Positions 1 through 11,640 of a DNA stretch of 64,000 nucleotides are shown here, in pieces. Position numbers and translations under genes: made by a program. The notes beneath the pieces were generated by a model. The model worked only from the letters and a program-made list of their open reading frames with translations, was not told the DNA's origin and made no database searches. Positions within the stretch are counted from its first letter, which is position 1; each line of letters starts with the position of its first letter. The stretch is from Mesorhabditis belari (taxonomy: Eukaryota > Nematoda > Chromadorea > Rhabditida > Rhabditidae), in contig CAUEEP010000759.1 of assembly GCA_958450365.1 (NCBI GenBank), positions 2,028,501-2,092,500 of the forward strand, read 5' to 3'.

Positions 1-3000
1 CTCCGAAGGTCATGCTCTGAAATATGTCGCTTTTGAGCTCTTCAATCGATACGGTTTCATGGATAGATTCAAGGTTTCACTCGAAATCATTTCAAATTCA
101 CATTTTGAATGTTTATTTTATGGATTTTATGCATTTATTACTTTAGATTCCCCTTCCACAACTCGAGTGTTATCTATCAGCGTTGGAGGTGAGTTTCTGA
201 GGGAAATCTAAAGCCAATCTAGCCAATCTAGCCAATCTAGATTCAATCTAGCCAATCTAGAGCCAATCTAGAGCCAATCTAGAGCCGACCTAGCCAATCT
301 AGATCCAATCTAGCCAATCTTGCCAATCTAGTCAATCTAGAGCCAATCTAGAACCAATCTAGCCAATCTAGCCAATCTAGCCAATCTAGAGCCAATCTAG
401 CCAATCTAGAGCCACTCTAGCCAATCTAGAGCCAATCTAGAGCCAATCTAGCCAATCTAGCCAATCTAGCCAATCTAGAGCCAATCTAGCCAATCTAAAG
501 CTAATCGCTTAGAAATCTTGTTTAGAACATTAAATTGAATCCATTTTCAGATTGGCTACTCAAAACACAACAATCCATACCATAACGTGGTTCACGCTGC
601 TGATGTAGCTCAAAGCTCGCACTTCATGCTCTCGCAAACTGGATTAGCGGTTAGTTTTTGAAGAAAGAACTATACTTTAAAAGCTTATAACTTCAAAAAG
701 AGAGTTAGAAAGCTGTTGAAAAAGCTAAAAAGCTAAAAAGCCTAAATTCGACTAAATTCGATCATTTAAACCATCATTTGATTCAAATTCAATTCAAATT
801 CAATCATTTTAGAGTAGCCTTGGTGATCTGGAACTTCTAGCAGTCCTTTTCGGCGCTCTCATTCACGATTATGAGCACACCGGTCACACCAACAGTTTCC
901 ATATCCAATCTGGGTGAGTTTAAAGCAAAGATTTCTTTAATATCAAATTATCACTACAGAAAAAGACGCTTTATAGCTTTATTGATCAATTTGAACAATT
1001 TAATCAATTTTGATTAATCATTTCATCAATTTAATCAATTTAATCAATTTTGATTAATCAATTAATCAATTTGACAGTTCTCAATTCGCTCTCCTTTACA
1101 ACGATCGATCGGTTCTTGAGAATCACCACGCTTCTGCTTGTTTCCGTTTAATGAAAGAAGAGGATAAAAATATTTTTGGCAATCTCAGCAGGGATGAGTT
1201 TCGGTGAGTGGAAGAAGGAAAGTTTGAGTTTTTGTAGCGCTGAAGAACGGTTGGGTTCAGATTAAGGTTCAGTACAATGGCTGGCTTCTACAAGGCTTAA
1301 TACAAGGCTACAAGGCAGATCCAGTATTGGGTTTAGTTCTAGTACTGGGTCTAGATCCAGCTCCAGTACTGGGTCTAGATCCAGCTTTCGCCTAGACTTG
1401 ATACATTAATAAAAAAGTGAAGGAATTGACAAGAAAGAAGGAAAGACAAGGGAAGAAGAAAGAAAGAAGGCAAGATAAGGGGAAGAACAAAGGAAAGACA
1501 GGGGGAAGAAGAAAGGAAGAAGAAAGGAAGAAAGAAAGAAAGACGGAAATCTCTGGGCCATAGTACTGGATCTATCAGGTCTTGTCCAGTCTTGTCCAGT
1601 CTTGTCCAGCCTTGTCCAGCCTTGTCCAGCCTTGTCCAGTCTTGTCCAGTCTTGTCCAGTATCAAACCTGTAACAATGGATCATTGTATTTGATCATATC
1701 ATTGTTAGACTTGACTGATCTGGCCCTAGATCCAATACTGCAAGCTAGATCAGAATTGCAAAGCAGAGCTGCAAGGAAGGCTCAAAACTCTACTAGATCT
1801 ATTTCTAAATCTGAGTATTGGGCTAAACCCGATTCTTGTACTGAGCCTAGCAAGAATAGGATTAGATCAGCTATAGATTAGCTATAGATTAGCTATAGAT
1901 TAGCTATAGATTAGCTATAGATTAGCATTAGATTCGCCATCAGTACATCCCTACAATAGCCAATCCAGTACTCTGAGTCAGCAGAAAGATTGAAAGCTTC
2001 GAGAGCTTCTAGCTTCCAGCTTCTAGCTTCCAGCTTCTAGCTTCTAACTTTCAGCTTCCAGAAAGATTGCTTTTCCAGAGAACTCCGCAATATGGTGATC
2101 GAGATCGTCTTGGCCACCGATATGAGCACTCACTTTGTGCAAATAAAAACGATGAAGAATATGCTTTCATTGCCGGAGGGGTCAGGAAATTTGATCAATT
2201 TTAATTCAATCAATTTTAGTTCAATTTTAGTTCAATTTTCTATAGCTATTGACAAGAAAACAAGGCTCTGTTCTAGAATTGACAAGAACAAGGCTCTGTG
2301 TTTGATCGTGCACGCGTGTGACATCTCACATCCATCAAAGCCTTGGGGTTTACATGAGCGATGGACTGATGGCGTGCTCGAGGAGTTCTTTAGACAGGTA
2401 GACGTGCACAGAGAGCAATTGAATTTTCTAAATTTTCTTGAAAAATCGTTAAATGCTTTTGAAAAACTAAAGTTGTCGTTAGATGAAAGGAATCAGCGGT
2501 TAGATGAAAGGAATCAGCAACTAGATCAAAGGAATTGGCGGCTAGATCAAAGTCATTGTCCCAAATCGGCCAGCACTTCCTATAGATCTGATATCAACGC
2601 CAAAATATCTTTTATATCTATTTTTTAACCTCCAGGGTGATCTGGAATCATCGATGGGCTTACCCTACTCACCGCTCTGCGATCGACACACCGTACACGT
2701 GGCTGAGAGTCAAGTGAGTGCCAAAAACAGTTTAGATCTCATAACTGGATACAGTTATGAATCCCATTGGGCTCTAGCTCTAGCTCTAGATCTCTAGCTA
2801 GCTCTCTAGCTAGCTCTCTAGCTCTCTAGCCAGCTCTAGCTCTCCAGCTAGCTCTAACTCTCTAGGTAGCTCTAGCTCTAGCTCTCTAGCTAGCTCTCTA
2901 GTCAGCTCTAGCTCTCTAGGTAGCTCTAGCTCTCTAGGTAGTTCTAGCTCTAGCTCTCTAGTCAGCTCTAGCTCTCTAGCTAGCTCTCTAGCTCTCTAGC

Positions 3001-6000
3001 CAGCTCTAGCTCTAGCTCTCCAGCTAGCTCTCTAGTCAGCTCTAGCTCTCTAGTCAGCTCTAGCTAGCTCTCTAGCTCTCCAGCTAGCTCTAACTCTCTA
3101 GGTAGCTCTAGCTCTAGCTCTCTAGCTAGCTCTCTAGTCAGCTCTAGCTCTCTAGTCAGCTCTAGCTCTCTAGCTAGATCTCTAGCTAGCTCTCTAGCTC
3201 TCTAGCCAGCTCTAGCTCTAGCTCTCCAGCTAGCTCTCTAGCTAGATGACTTTCCATTATACTTTCCATTATCCTTCAAATATCTAATAAAGAACCGTTG
3301 GCTGACAAAGAACCTCTAGATTGGTTTCATCGATTTCATCGTCGAGCCGACAATGGTCGTTTGCGGGGAATTGCTGGTGAAAATGGTGGAACCGCTTGTC
3401 TCGTTACCGCCAACGGACAGGTTTTCTTTAAGAATATTATCTTCAATACCGTTCTCATCATTCTTTAACATCTAGTGCACTGCCGTTTCTTTTATTTCAG
3501 CTAACTCTTTTATTTCATCTAATTCTTTTATTTCAGTCTTTTCCCTCCGCAAGCCGACGGTCAGGATAGCACATCGCCAAGCCAAGCTCTTTCACCGTTA
3601 CCTGAAAAGTTTGTTTTACTATAAGATTACTATATAGATATATTGGGTTGGGGAGAAGCTGATCTTGATGAGAAGCTGATCTTGATGAGGTTAAGCTGAT
3701 CTTGATGAGAAGCTGATCTTGATGAGAAGCTGATCTTGATGAGAAGCTGATCTTGACGAGAAGCTGATCTTGATGAGGTTAAGCTGATCTTGATGAGAAG
3801 CTGATCTTGATGAGAAGCTGATCTTGACGAGAAGCTGATCTTGATGAGGCTAAGCGGATCTTAATGAGGATAAGCTGATCTTGACCAGGTTCTAAGCTTT
3901 GATCAAGCTAGATTTATTGGGTTGGGGAGAATGAGTCGGCGGCGAAAATGAAAAAAATGTCTAAAACTTCAATTCGACTTCGTCAAATAATATGCGGTTG
4001 ATCTGAGTAGAATGGTTAACTAATTCTCTACAAAATCACATTTAAAAGAAAATTCAAACAGCGCCTCCGCTCAAGAAAAAGCCATTTTTTCACAAAAACT
4101 ACAAACTGTGATCTAGAAAAAAGCATTGGTGGGATCTTCCTGCAAATTTGGCAACTTAAGTAATTGAATGTGCTCGATCTTTTTTATATAAACACCAAAG
4201 AAGGTTTATGTGAAAGAAACTGTTCAAATGATGAGTCGGACTCTTTGCCATTTTAACCAGCTGCGTTTCGAAGTTCATAAACTCCACGAAAGAAAAGCTT
4301 TGTGGAATCTCTCAAAAGTGATTTTGTAGAGAAATAGTGGATCCTTTTGATCAAACCAAACGTATGTTTAAAGAAGGCTTTATGTGTGCAAAAAGTCCCA
4401 TTAAAGTTTGGCGCCGACTCATTCTCCCCAACCCAATAGATTACTATAAAAGTTTAAATCCGAATTTTTAGCGCCAGATTGCTCAGGTATAAAGCTTGTA
4501 AAAGATTGACAAGATTTGCTTTTGTTTTTATAATGTCTATTCAATTAAAAGGTTTTAAAGGTTTTAAGAGGCTTTGGAAGGCTTTAAAAGGCTTTAGAAG
4601 GCTTAGGCTTAGGCTTAGGCTTAGGGCTCAGGCTTAGGCTTAGGGCTCAGGCTTAGGCTTAGGGCTCAGGCTTAGGCTCAGGTCTAAGCCTAAGCCTGAG
4701 CCTAAGCCTTCTAAAGCCTTTTAAAGCCTTCCAAAGACTTTAGAAGGCTTTAGAAGACTTTAGAAGGCTTTAGAAGGCTTTAGAAGACTTTAGAAGGCTT
4801 TAGAAGACTTTAGAAGGCTTTAGAAGGCTTTAGAAGACTTTAAAAGGCTTTAAAAGGCTTTAGAAGACTTTAGAAGGCTTTAGAAGACTTTAAAAGGCTT
4901 TAGAAGGCTTTAGAAGACTTTAAAAGGCTTTAAAAGGCTTTAGAAGACTTTAGAAGGCTTTAGAAGACTTTAAAAGGCTTTAGAAGGCTTTAGAAGACTT
5001 TAAAAGGCTTTAAAAGGCTTTAGAAGACTTTAGAAGACTTTAAAAGGCTTTAGAAGACTTTAGAAGGCTTTAGAAGGCTTTAGAAGACTTTAAAAGGCTT
5101 TAGAAGGCTTTAGAAGACTTTAGAAGACTTTAGAAGGCTTTAGAAGGCTTTAGAAGGCTTTAGAAGGCTTTAGAAGACTTTAGAAGGCTTTAGAAGGCTT
5201 TAGAAGGCTTTAGAAGACTTTAGAAGGCTTTAGAAGGCTTTAGAAGGCTTTAGAAGACTTTAAAAAGCTTCAGAAGACTTTAAAATTCATCTAAAGCTGT
5301 TCTTTAGATAAATTTCCTTTTAGTCGAAGCAACTCAACAAACAATGCGAACTCGGTGCGTCGAATCCCGTTGTCTTATTGTGGAAAGTTGGACATTCCGA
5401 ATCCGTGGACGAAATATCTTCACGAGAATAAGCAATGCTGGAAGGAAAGAGCGGCGAAAGGTTTAGAGCTTTTAAAGTGTTTCTAACAACATCTTTTAAA
5501 GCTTTCAAAGTCTAACAACATCTAAAAAATAATCCAATTATACTGCAAGCTGCCCGCGAGTCAAATAAACTAAAGTTCAATAAACTAATGCTTAAACGAA
5601 TGCTTATTGGACTCGCGGACTCGATGCGGACTAGAGCTCTGGTCCGCAGCTCAGGCTTAGGCTTAGGCTTAGGCTTAGAGCTCCGGACTAGAGCTCTAGT
5701 CCGCAGCTCTCTCTAGAGCTGGGAAAATAATTGAAATTGATATTTTCAATAATGGAATCAGATTGATTTGATGATTAATCGTGAATCAAAGGATTTATTA
5801 AACATTTAGCTTTTCAAAACATTTAGCTATTTCATTTGCATCAACCCAATAACAATTTAGCATTTACTAATCGATTTAACAACTTTGCTGCTATCAATTT
5901 AGCAATTTAGCATTTAGAAACTTGTCTAAATGCTTTCTAGATCCTTCTAGATCCTTCTAAGTCCTTCTAGTTCCTTCTAAATGCTTCTAAATGCTTTCTA

Positions 6001-6732
6001 AATGGTTCTAAATCCTTCTAAATGCTTCTAAATGCTTTCTAAAGCCTTCTAAGTGCTTTCTAAATCCTTCTAGATCCTTCTAAGTCCTTCTAAATGCTTT
6101 CTAGATGCTTCTAAATGCTTTCTAAATGGTTCTAAATGGTTCTAGATCCTTCTAAATGCTTTCTAGATGCTTCTAAATGCTTCTAAATGGTTCTAAAGCC
6201 TTCTAAATCCTTCTAAATGCTTCTAAATGCTTTCTAGACCCTTCTAAATCCTTCTAAATGCTTTCTAAATGCTTTCTAAATGGTTCCCAATGGTTCTAAA
6301 TCCTTCTAAATGCTTTCTAAGTGGTTCTAAATGCTTTCTAAGTTCTTCTAAATCCTTCTAAATGTTTCTAAATCCTTCTAAATCCTTCTAAATGCTTTCT
6401 AAATGGTCTCATGGTTGTTTTCAATGGTTCTTTCTAGATGCTTCTAAATGCTTCTACATGCTTTCTAAATCCTTCTAAATCCTTCTAAATGCTTTCTAAA
6501 GGCTTCTAAGTCCTTCTAAGGCCTTCTAAATGCTTTCTAAATGCTTTCTAAATCCTTCTAAACCCTTCTAAATCATTCTAAATCCTTCTAAATCCTTTCT
6601 AAATACTAATCCAATTGCAATTACACGAGTTCCTATAAAACTTTCTTATTTTTAGAAGAAGAAGAGCGAAAACGAGCTGCTGCCGACGAGAAGCCAAAAG
6701 AAAATGGAGTCACCGAGAATGGGAAATCTTAA
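1..6732 (+). CDS. pde-1: PDE1-type 3',5'-cyclic nucleotide phosphodiesterase, 5' end outside window
   Basis: Hydrolyses cAMP/cGMP; the PDE1 family is activated by Ca2+/calmodulin, but the calmodulin-binding N-terminus lies upstream of the window. Exons: 2-73, 147-188, 551-649, 813-913, 1078-1203, 2079-2180, 2277-2397, 2636-2713, 3320-3420, 3537-3608, 5324-5460, 6656-6732 (TAA). All phases close, giving 375 residues here. Visible catalytic features: HNVVHAADV (exon 3), the class I PDE metal signature HDYEHTGHTN (exon 4), LENHHASA (exon 5), ATDMSTHF (exon 6), HACDISHPSKPW (exon 7), and SQ/IGFIDFIVEP with the invariant Gln (exons 8-9). The C-terminus is charged (EEEERKRAAADEKPKENG). The catalytic core is intact. 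Long introns hold private tandem repeats and one MITE. The last three exon junctions rest on splice phase and plausible sequence rather than strong family conservation. Confidence 0.93.
207..497. repeat. Tandem array of AGCCAATCTAG-type units in a pde-1 intron
   Basis: About 25 imperfect 8-13 bp units (AGCCAATCTAG, GCCAATCTAG) fill most of the intron between exons 147-188 and 551-649. Each unit carries a CTAG. Confidence 0.9.
1325..1925. repeat. Mixed short tandem repeats in a pde-1 intron
   Basis: The intron 1204-2078 holds several blocks. There is a GATCCAGCTCCAGTACTGG-type block (about 1325-1385), a purine-rich GAAGAAAG tract (about 1428-1550), a 10-bp CTTGTCCAGC/T array (1578-1660) and an 11-bp ATTAGCTATAG array (1860-1925). 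No exon was found in it. Confidence 0.8.
2771..3245. repeat. AGCTCTCTAG/AGCTAGCTCT tandem array in a pde-1 intron
   Basis: Roughly 470 bp of 6-10 bp permutations of AGCTCTAG, CTCTCTAG and AGCTAG between exons 2636-2713 and 3320-3420. It is extremely rich in CTAG and AGCT, both self-complementary. Confidence 0.9.
3652..3895. repeat. 17-bp AGCTGATCTTGATGAGA array in a pde-1 intron
   Basis: About 13 units, preceded by a partial MITE terminus (ATTGGGTTGGGGAGA at about 3640) and followed by GATCTTGACCAGGTT and TAAGCTTTGATC. The same unit with the same right flank recurs at 55268-55400 in the PSKH1-like gene. Confidence 0.88.
3915..4438. mobile_element. 524-bp Tc1/mariner-type MITE, copy 1
   Basis: Flanked by TA on both sides. 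The terminal inverted repeats start ATTGGGTTGGGGAGAATG and are about 26-30 bp long. No transposase frame. It sits in the pde-1 intron between exons 3537-3608 and 5324-5460. A second copy of exactly the same length, in the opposite orientation, is at 32833-33356. Confidence 0.9.
4540..5285. repeat. TTTAGAAGGC/TTTAGAAGAC array with telomere-like core in a pde-1 intron
   Basis: A 10-bp unit alternating GGCTTTAGAA and GACTTTAGAA runs for about 550 bp. At 4600-4715 it passes through (TTAGGC)n variants that switch orientation to (GCCTAA)n near 4682. More TTAGGC units occur at about 5650-5680, in the next intron. Confidence 0.88.
5930..6605. repeat. AAATCCTTCTAAATGCTTTCT-type array in the last pde-1 intron
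   Basis: A degenerate 10-11 bp unit (CTTCTAAATG / CTTTCTAAAT) repeated for nearly 700 bp directly before the terminal exon. Confidence 0.88.
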
Positions 6733-7320
6733 TTTATTTGAAAATATAAAAATATATTAATATTATATTAGATAAGGGTTACGGTAACTGAATTTAGCAA
6801 AAAAGAAAAAACTTTCGGCACAAGCCGGGATCGAACCCGTGACCCCCTCGACCCTCGACGCCCCCCGACTGACATCTTTTTCCCCACTGCGCCAACCGGC
6901 TCCATCTCAAATATTATCAATTTTGAATTTTTTTTCAATCCTATTGTAAGCATGACTTCCAAAACTTATATTAAACTTTTAAAATTCGAATTTTTCCCCA
7001 AAAAAGAGACGAAAACCCTGCGGGTAGCGCTAATTTTGAAAATTTCTATGAAATTTCGATGAAATTGCCGCAATTTCTATGAAAAATCATCGAAAAACCC
7101 TATAGATTTCACTCGTTTTCACATTCCTTTTCGTTTGATTCATTTGATGGTGCAATTTTCGGTGTTTTTTTTTTGTGTTTTTTGTGTTTTGATTGAAATT
7201 TGATGAGAATTTCTGTATATTCTTAAAATTTTATTAGTAAATGAGTGCTCAAATATTGTTTTTTTCTCGAAAATACACAAAAATCGGCTAAAAACTGAAA
7301 TTGCTTATTGACTGAAACAG
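6733..7320. other. pde-1 3' flank, no gene seen
   Basis: AT-rich 3' flank. No canonical AATAAA was seen close to the stop. It holds one tRNA-like element (listed separately) and nothing else I can support. Confidence 0.6.
6822..6906 (-). mobile_element. tRNA-derived (SINE-like) element
   Basis: On the minus strand, an A-box-like TGGCGCAGTGG and a B box GGTTCGATCCC are spaced as in a class II tRNA. The T-stem does not pair fully and no clean acceptor stem or anticodon arm can be drawn. I call it a tRNA-derived repeat or tRNA pseudogene rather than a working tRNA. Confidence 0.65.
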
Positions 7321-7329
7321 CTAGAATCC

Positions 7330-8480
7330 CTAGAACACAAACTCTGGCAGCTGCACTTCTGAAAGCTCAAAGCTATGGTACGGCTCAAAAAAGATGCTAG
7401 GGTACCGTAAATTGAGCCTTATCGTACTCTGTGACATCCAGATCGTGCATTGCTTTGTGCCAGAAGGCGATTGTTTATGTGAAAGTACAAAGTACACCTC
7501 TGGCAGCTGACAGCTATGGGACAGTATCTGACAAACGATGCTAGGGTACCGTAAATTGATGCTTATCGTATTGTGTGACATCCAGATCGGGTAACGCTTT
7601 GTGCCAGAAGGCGAGCGCTCATGCGGAAGCACAAAGAACACCTCTGGCAGCTGACAGCTATGGGACAGTATCTGAAAAATAAGCTAAAGTACCGTAAATT
7701 GATGCTTATTGTACTGTGTGACATCCAGATCGTGCATTGCTTTGTGCCAGAAGGCGATTGTTTATGTGAAAGTACAAAGTACACCTCTGGCAGCTGACAG
7801 CTATGGGACAGTATCTGACAAACGATGCTAGGGTACCGTAAATTGATGCTTATCGTATTGTGTGACATCCAGATCGGGTAACGCTTTGTGCCAGAAGGCG
7901 AGCGCTCATGCGGAAGCACAAAGAACACCTCTGGCAGCTGACAGCTATGGGACAGTATCTGAAAAATAAGCTAAAGTACCGTAAATTGATGCTTATTGTA
8001 CTGTGTGACATCCAGATCGTGCATTGCTTTGTGCCAGAAGGCGATTGTTTATGTGAAAGTACAAAGTACACCTCTGGCAGCTGACAGCTATGGGACAGTA
8101 TCTGACAAACGATGCTAGGGTACCGTAAATTGATGCTTATCGTATTGTGTGACATCCAGATCGGGTAACGCTTTGTGCCAGAAGGCGAGCGCTCATGCGG
8201 AAGCACAAAGAACACCTCTGGCAGCTGACAGCTATGGGACAGTATCTGAAAAATAAGCTAAAGTACCGTAAATTGATGCTTATTGTACTGCGTGACATCC
8301 AGATCGTGCATTGCTTTGTGCCACAAGGCGATTGTTTATGTGAAAGTACAAAGTACACCTCTGGCGGCTTAAAGCTATGGTACGGTGTCCGACAAAAGAT
8401 ACTAGGGTACCGTAAATTGGTGTTTATCGTACTCTGTGACATCCAGATCGTGCATTGCTTTCAAAAACTTTCACAAAATC
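7330..8480. repeat. 287-bp higher-order tandem array made of ~144-bp monomers
   Basis: Three nearly identical 287-bp units plus diverged flanking units. Each 287-bp unit is a dimer of two diverged monomers. GTGACATCCAG starts at 7431, 7575, 7718, 7862, 8005, 8149, 8292 and 8436, i.e. spacing alternates 144/143. Each monomer also has a hairpin-forming segment beginning TTTGTGCCAGAAGG 22-26 bp after the box. The open frames inside it are products of the repetition, not genes. Confidence 0.93.
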
Positions 8481-8800
8481 CTTTATGATTACAAGTTTTC
8501 TGAAGGGGTAACGAACTGACAGAAAAACGACTGACTAAATTGACGCTAGGCTAGCGTAAATTGGTGCTTATCGTACTCTGTGACATCCAGATCGTGCATT
8601 GCTTTCAAAAACTTTCACAAAATCCTTTATGATTACAAGTTTTCTGAAGGGGTAACGAACTGACAGAAAAACGACTGACTAAATTGACGCTAGGCTAGCG
8701 TAAATTGGTGCTTATCGTACTCTGTGACATCCAGATCGTGCATTGCTTTCAAAAACTTTCACAAAATCCTTTATGATTACAAGTTTTCTGGAGGGTTGAC
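8481..8800. repeat. 144-bp tandem repeat continuing the phased box
   Basis: Two to three copies of a monomer different from the 287-bp array (it contains AAAACGACTGACTAAATTG). It has the same box at 8580 and 8724, exactly 144 bp apart and in phase with the array before it. Confidence 0.9.
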
Positions 8801-9240
8801 GAACGAGTGCCCAGAAAACTGTTTTGTGCTTTGTTGTAAACATTCCTCATCTGGTGTAAATCATTTCGTGTAAATCTTCTCAAAAATGATTTCAAAAGGG
8901 TAAAGAGGACAAAGTGTTGGCGGAATTTTCAATGCCAAAATCGGGGAACTTCTGAAAACCATAGAATAAGCAGTTTTTCAAAATAAAACCCGAAAATTTA
9001 GGTAAAACTCTTGAAATTCAGTGCGCCAGATGCGTGCGTTTACAATTTTTTCTCGAAATATTCATGTTTTATTCAAGTTAAAGTTATGATTTCAGAATTT
9101 TTCGATCATTTTTTTTTGAGATTCACGTTTTCGTCTTTTCGAAAATTCAAAATTCATTGAATTTTTCATTTTCAAATTTTGACGAGAGTTTTATCAACTG
9201 CAATAAAATAGAGCTTTAAAATTTTGATGTTTTCTAGGAG
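8800..9240. other. Unannotated AT-rich stretch
   Basis: No coding frame, repeat or RNA signature that I can support. Confidence 0.5.
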
Positions 9241-9242
9241 TC

Positions 9243-9512
9243 ATTGAGCTTGCTTGCTTGCTTCCTTCCTTGCTTCCTTGCTTGCTTGCTTCCTTGCTCG
9301 CTTGCTTCCTTGCTTCCTGCTTGCTTCCCTCCTTGCTTCCTTGCTTGCTTCCTTGCTTGTTTCCTTCCTTGCTCGCTTCCTTACTTGCTTCCTTGCTTGC
9401 TTCCTTGCTCGCTTCCTTTCTTGCCTTCTTGCTCACTTCCTTGCTCGCTTCCTTCCTTGCTTTCTGCTTGCTTCCTCGCTACCTTGCTACCTTGCTTCTT
9501 TGTTTGCTTTTT
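9243..9512. repeat. CTTGCTTGCTTCC low-complexity array
   Basis: Pyrimidine-biased CTTGC/TTCC tetranucleotide-type repeat. All frames are open on both strands because the repeat lacks stop codons, so no gene is inferred. Confidence 0.9.
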
Positions 9513-9902
9513 GGATAATATTTAAATCTATCGGTGTGCCAGAAGGCTTGTGTTTATGAACAGAAAAAAAAGCAGACCCAGTTTCCCCGTTTCTCTTTTT
9601 TTTCGATGATTTCACTTCTTTTCTAACAATCAAAGCTCATTTTTTTGATTTACATATGCAATTTTTTCCCGATTTTTTTCGAATCGAGGGTAATTGGATT
9701 CTGATGGGAAAGGGAAACGAAGGGGGAATAAAAGCATTTTTCAGTCGATCATCAAAAAGAATCCCAAAAATTCCCAGGATTTTCCCGAATTTTCCCGAAT
9801 TCTAGATTTTCTAGTACATTTCCTGGCCATTTTACTGAATTTTCTAAACTTTCGTTAACCTTTAATCGTTCTAATCATTCGTTTAGGGTTGTTGATTTGG
9901 TT

Positions 9903-10150
9903 GATTTGCGAAGGTTTTTACAGTGAGCGGATTCGAACCAGCACCCTCAGATTCACAGCCAAGCCCACTAACCACTAGGCCACAAAAAGTTTTGCTTATT
10001 TTAGAGAACTAAAAATCTAGATAGATTTTGTGATATCCAGCTTCAACGAAAACCGCTTTTGTTTCACTCAATTTCCTTTCTTTTCTCTTAAAATTGCGCG
10101 AACTGAGATCACGTAAAAATAAGCCGAAACAGCCTTTCGCAGGCCTTAAT
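9903..10150. mobile_element. SINE-like repeat copy 1 with tRNA-like head on the minus strand
   Basis: The minus strand carries TGGCCTAGTGGTTAG (A-box-like) and GGTTCGAATCC (B box) at about 9922-9984. Rightward follows a conserved body with GATAGATTTTGTGATATCC and a TTTCACTCAATTTCC block. The body recurs at 11421 and 11737. Confidence 0.75.
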
Positions 10151-10479
10151 TTTAAGATTAAGGTTCAAATTGGATGTCACCAATGAAAAAAGGATAGTTG
10201 AAAACCCGAAATCGAGCGGATAATTCAGACGAAAAATGGGCAAGAAATTCACTTTCCCCAACTTCATGTGCGTTCTTTGAGCTCTCCCGTAAACTTCTGG
10301 CTTCTGGCACAGTGGTTTGATTGTCATGTCCGTTTTAGTTACTCAATTCTCTGACTTTGGCGTTCTTTGTGCGTTCTTTGTGCTTCCTCGTAAACGCAAA
10401 CCATCTGGCACACTGGACTTCAAAAGATTGTAGCCTAGCCCATCTTCTTTCCTTTAATGGGTAGACGAATTGCCTGAAT

Positions 10480-10890
10480 CGGTGAGAATCATTGTGCCAG
10501 AAGTCGAGCGTTTACCTGGGAGCACAAAGAACGCAGAAACGCACGGGCCGGTGATAATCGGTGTGCCAGAAGTTGAGCGTTTACGTGAGAGCACAAAGAA
10601 CGCACAAATGCCCTAAACCGGTGATAATCAGTGTGCCAGAAGTCGAAGTTTATCTGGAAGCACAAAGAACGCACAAAACTACTAACCGGTAATGATCAGT
10701 TTGCCAGAAGTCGAGGGTTTACCTGGGAGCACAAAGAACGCACCAAACCACTAACCGGTGATAATTAGTGCGCCAGAAGTTGATCGTTTACTTGAGAGCA
10801 CAAAGAACGCACAAATGCGTTAACCGGTGATAATCAGTGTGCCAGAAGTCGAGCGTTTACTGGGAGCACAAAGAACGCACAAACAGACTA
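10480..10890. repeat. ~69-bp tandem array of GTGCCAGAAG...GCACAAAGAAC motif
   Basis: Six units start with a GTGCCAGAAG-type motif at about 10494, 10563, 10633, 10701, 10770 and 10839. Each contains GCGTTTAC-type sequence and ends GAGCACAAAGAACGCAC, followed by an ACCGGTGATAATCA spacer. It is the second motif of the phased-box family, found here without the box. Confidence 0.88.
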
Positions 10891-11337
10891 TTTACTTGTT
10901 TCCAAAAATTGCTCATCTTGAGCTAAAGATTTTCTCATGAGATTCCAGAATCCATTTCCCCGTCTCTTTCCATTTTTCCCGATCTCTTCGATTTCCCATT
11001 TAACCCTTTTTCCCCTGAGTACTTACCCCAGCTGATGAGTAAATGAAAAAGAAATGAAACTTCCGCTTTCATTTCCTTTTTGAGATTGATTTTGCATGGA
11101 AAAAACTTGTTTTCAAGATTTCCCGCTACGCCAGACAGCCAGTGTTTTTGTTTACAATTGGTTTAAATAAAAAAGTTTTTTTGGAATCTCCCTGAAAATT
11201 CAGTTCAACACTTTTCTGAGCGTTCTTCATTTTTCCATACAAACGTGCGCACTCTGGTGCACCGGAAAACTCTAGCTTTGCTAGCTTTGCTCAGCTCTAA
11301 CTCGACCGGAGTTGATTTTAGCCAAAGCAAAAATATT

Positions 11338-11640
11338 TTGACAGTGAGCGGCCTCGAACCAGCACCCTCAGATTCACAGCCAAGCCCACTAACCACTAGG
11401 CCATAAAAATTTTTGCTTATTTTAGAGAACTAAGAGTTTAGATAGATTCTGTGACATCCAGCTTGAATGAAAAACGCTTTAGTTTCACTCAATTCTTTTT
11501 CGTTTCTCTTAAAACCGCATGAACTGAGATCACGAGAAAATAAGCTGAAACAGGCAAAATTAAAGCTAAAGAAAATGCTATACATAAATCCTGGAACGCA
11601 CTGAATCTTTAGCAATTATTAGTAGCTGAAAATGAGCAAT
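11338..11640. mobile_element. SINE-like repeat copy 2 with tRNA-like head on the minus strand
   Basis: The tRNA-like head (about 11341-11403, minus strand) closely matches the one at 9922. It is followed by the same body, with CTGTGACATCCAGC at about 11450, down to GTAGCTGAAAATGAGC. Confidence 0.75.

Noticed and set aside
2092..2628. Single 178-codon open frame through the pde-1 exons at 2079-2397
   Set aside because: It reads through an intron (2181-2276) and past the donor at 2398. Family alignment supports splicing to LPEGIDKNKALCLIV.
7330..8488. Overlapping ~121-codon frames with identical proteins at 287-bp steps
   Set aside because: They repeat because the DNA is a tandem array; no domain and no splice or start context.
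9922..9984. Functional tRNA gene on the minus strand
   Set aside because: A and B boxes are present but no acceptor stem or proper anticodon arm can be drawn, and copies occur with a shared flanking body, as for SINEs.
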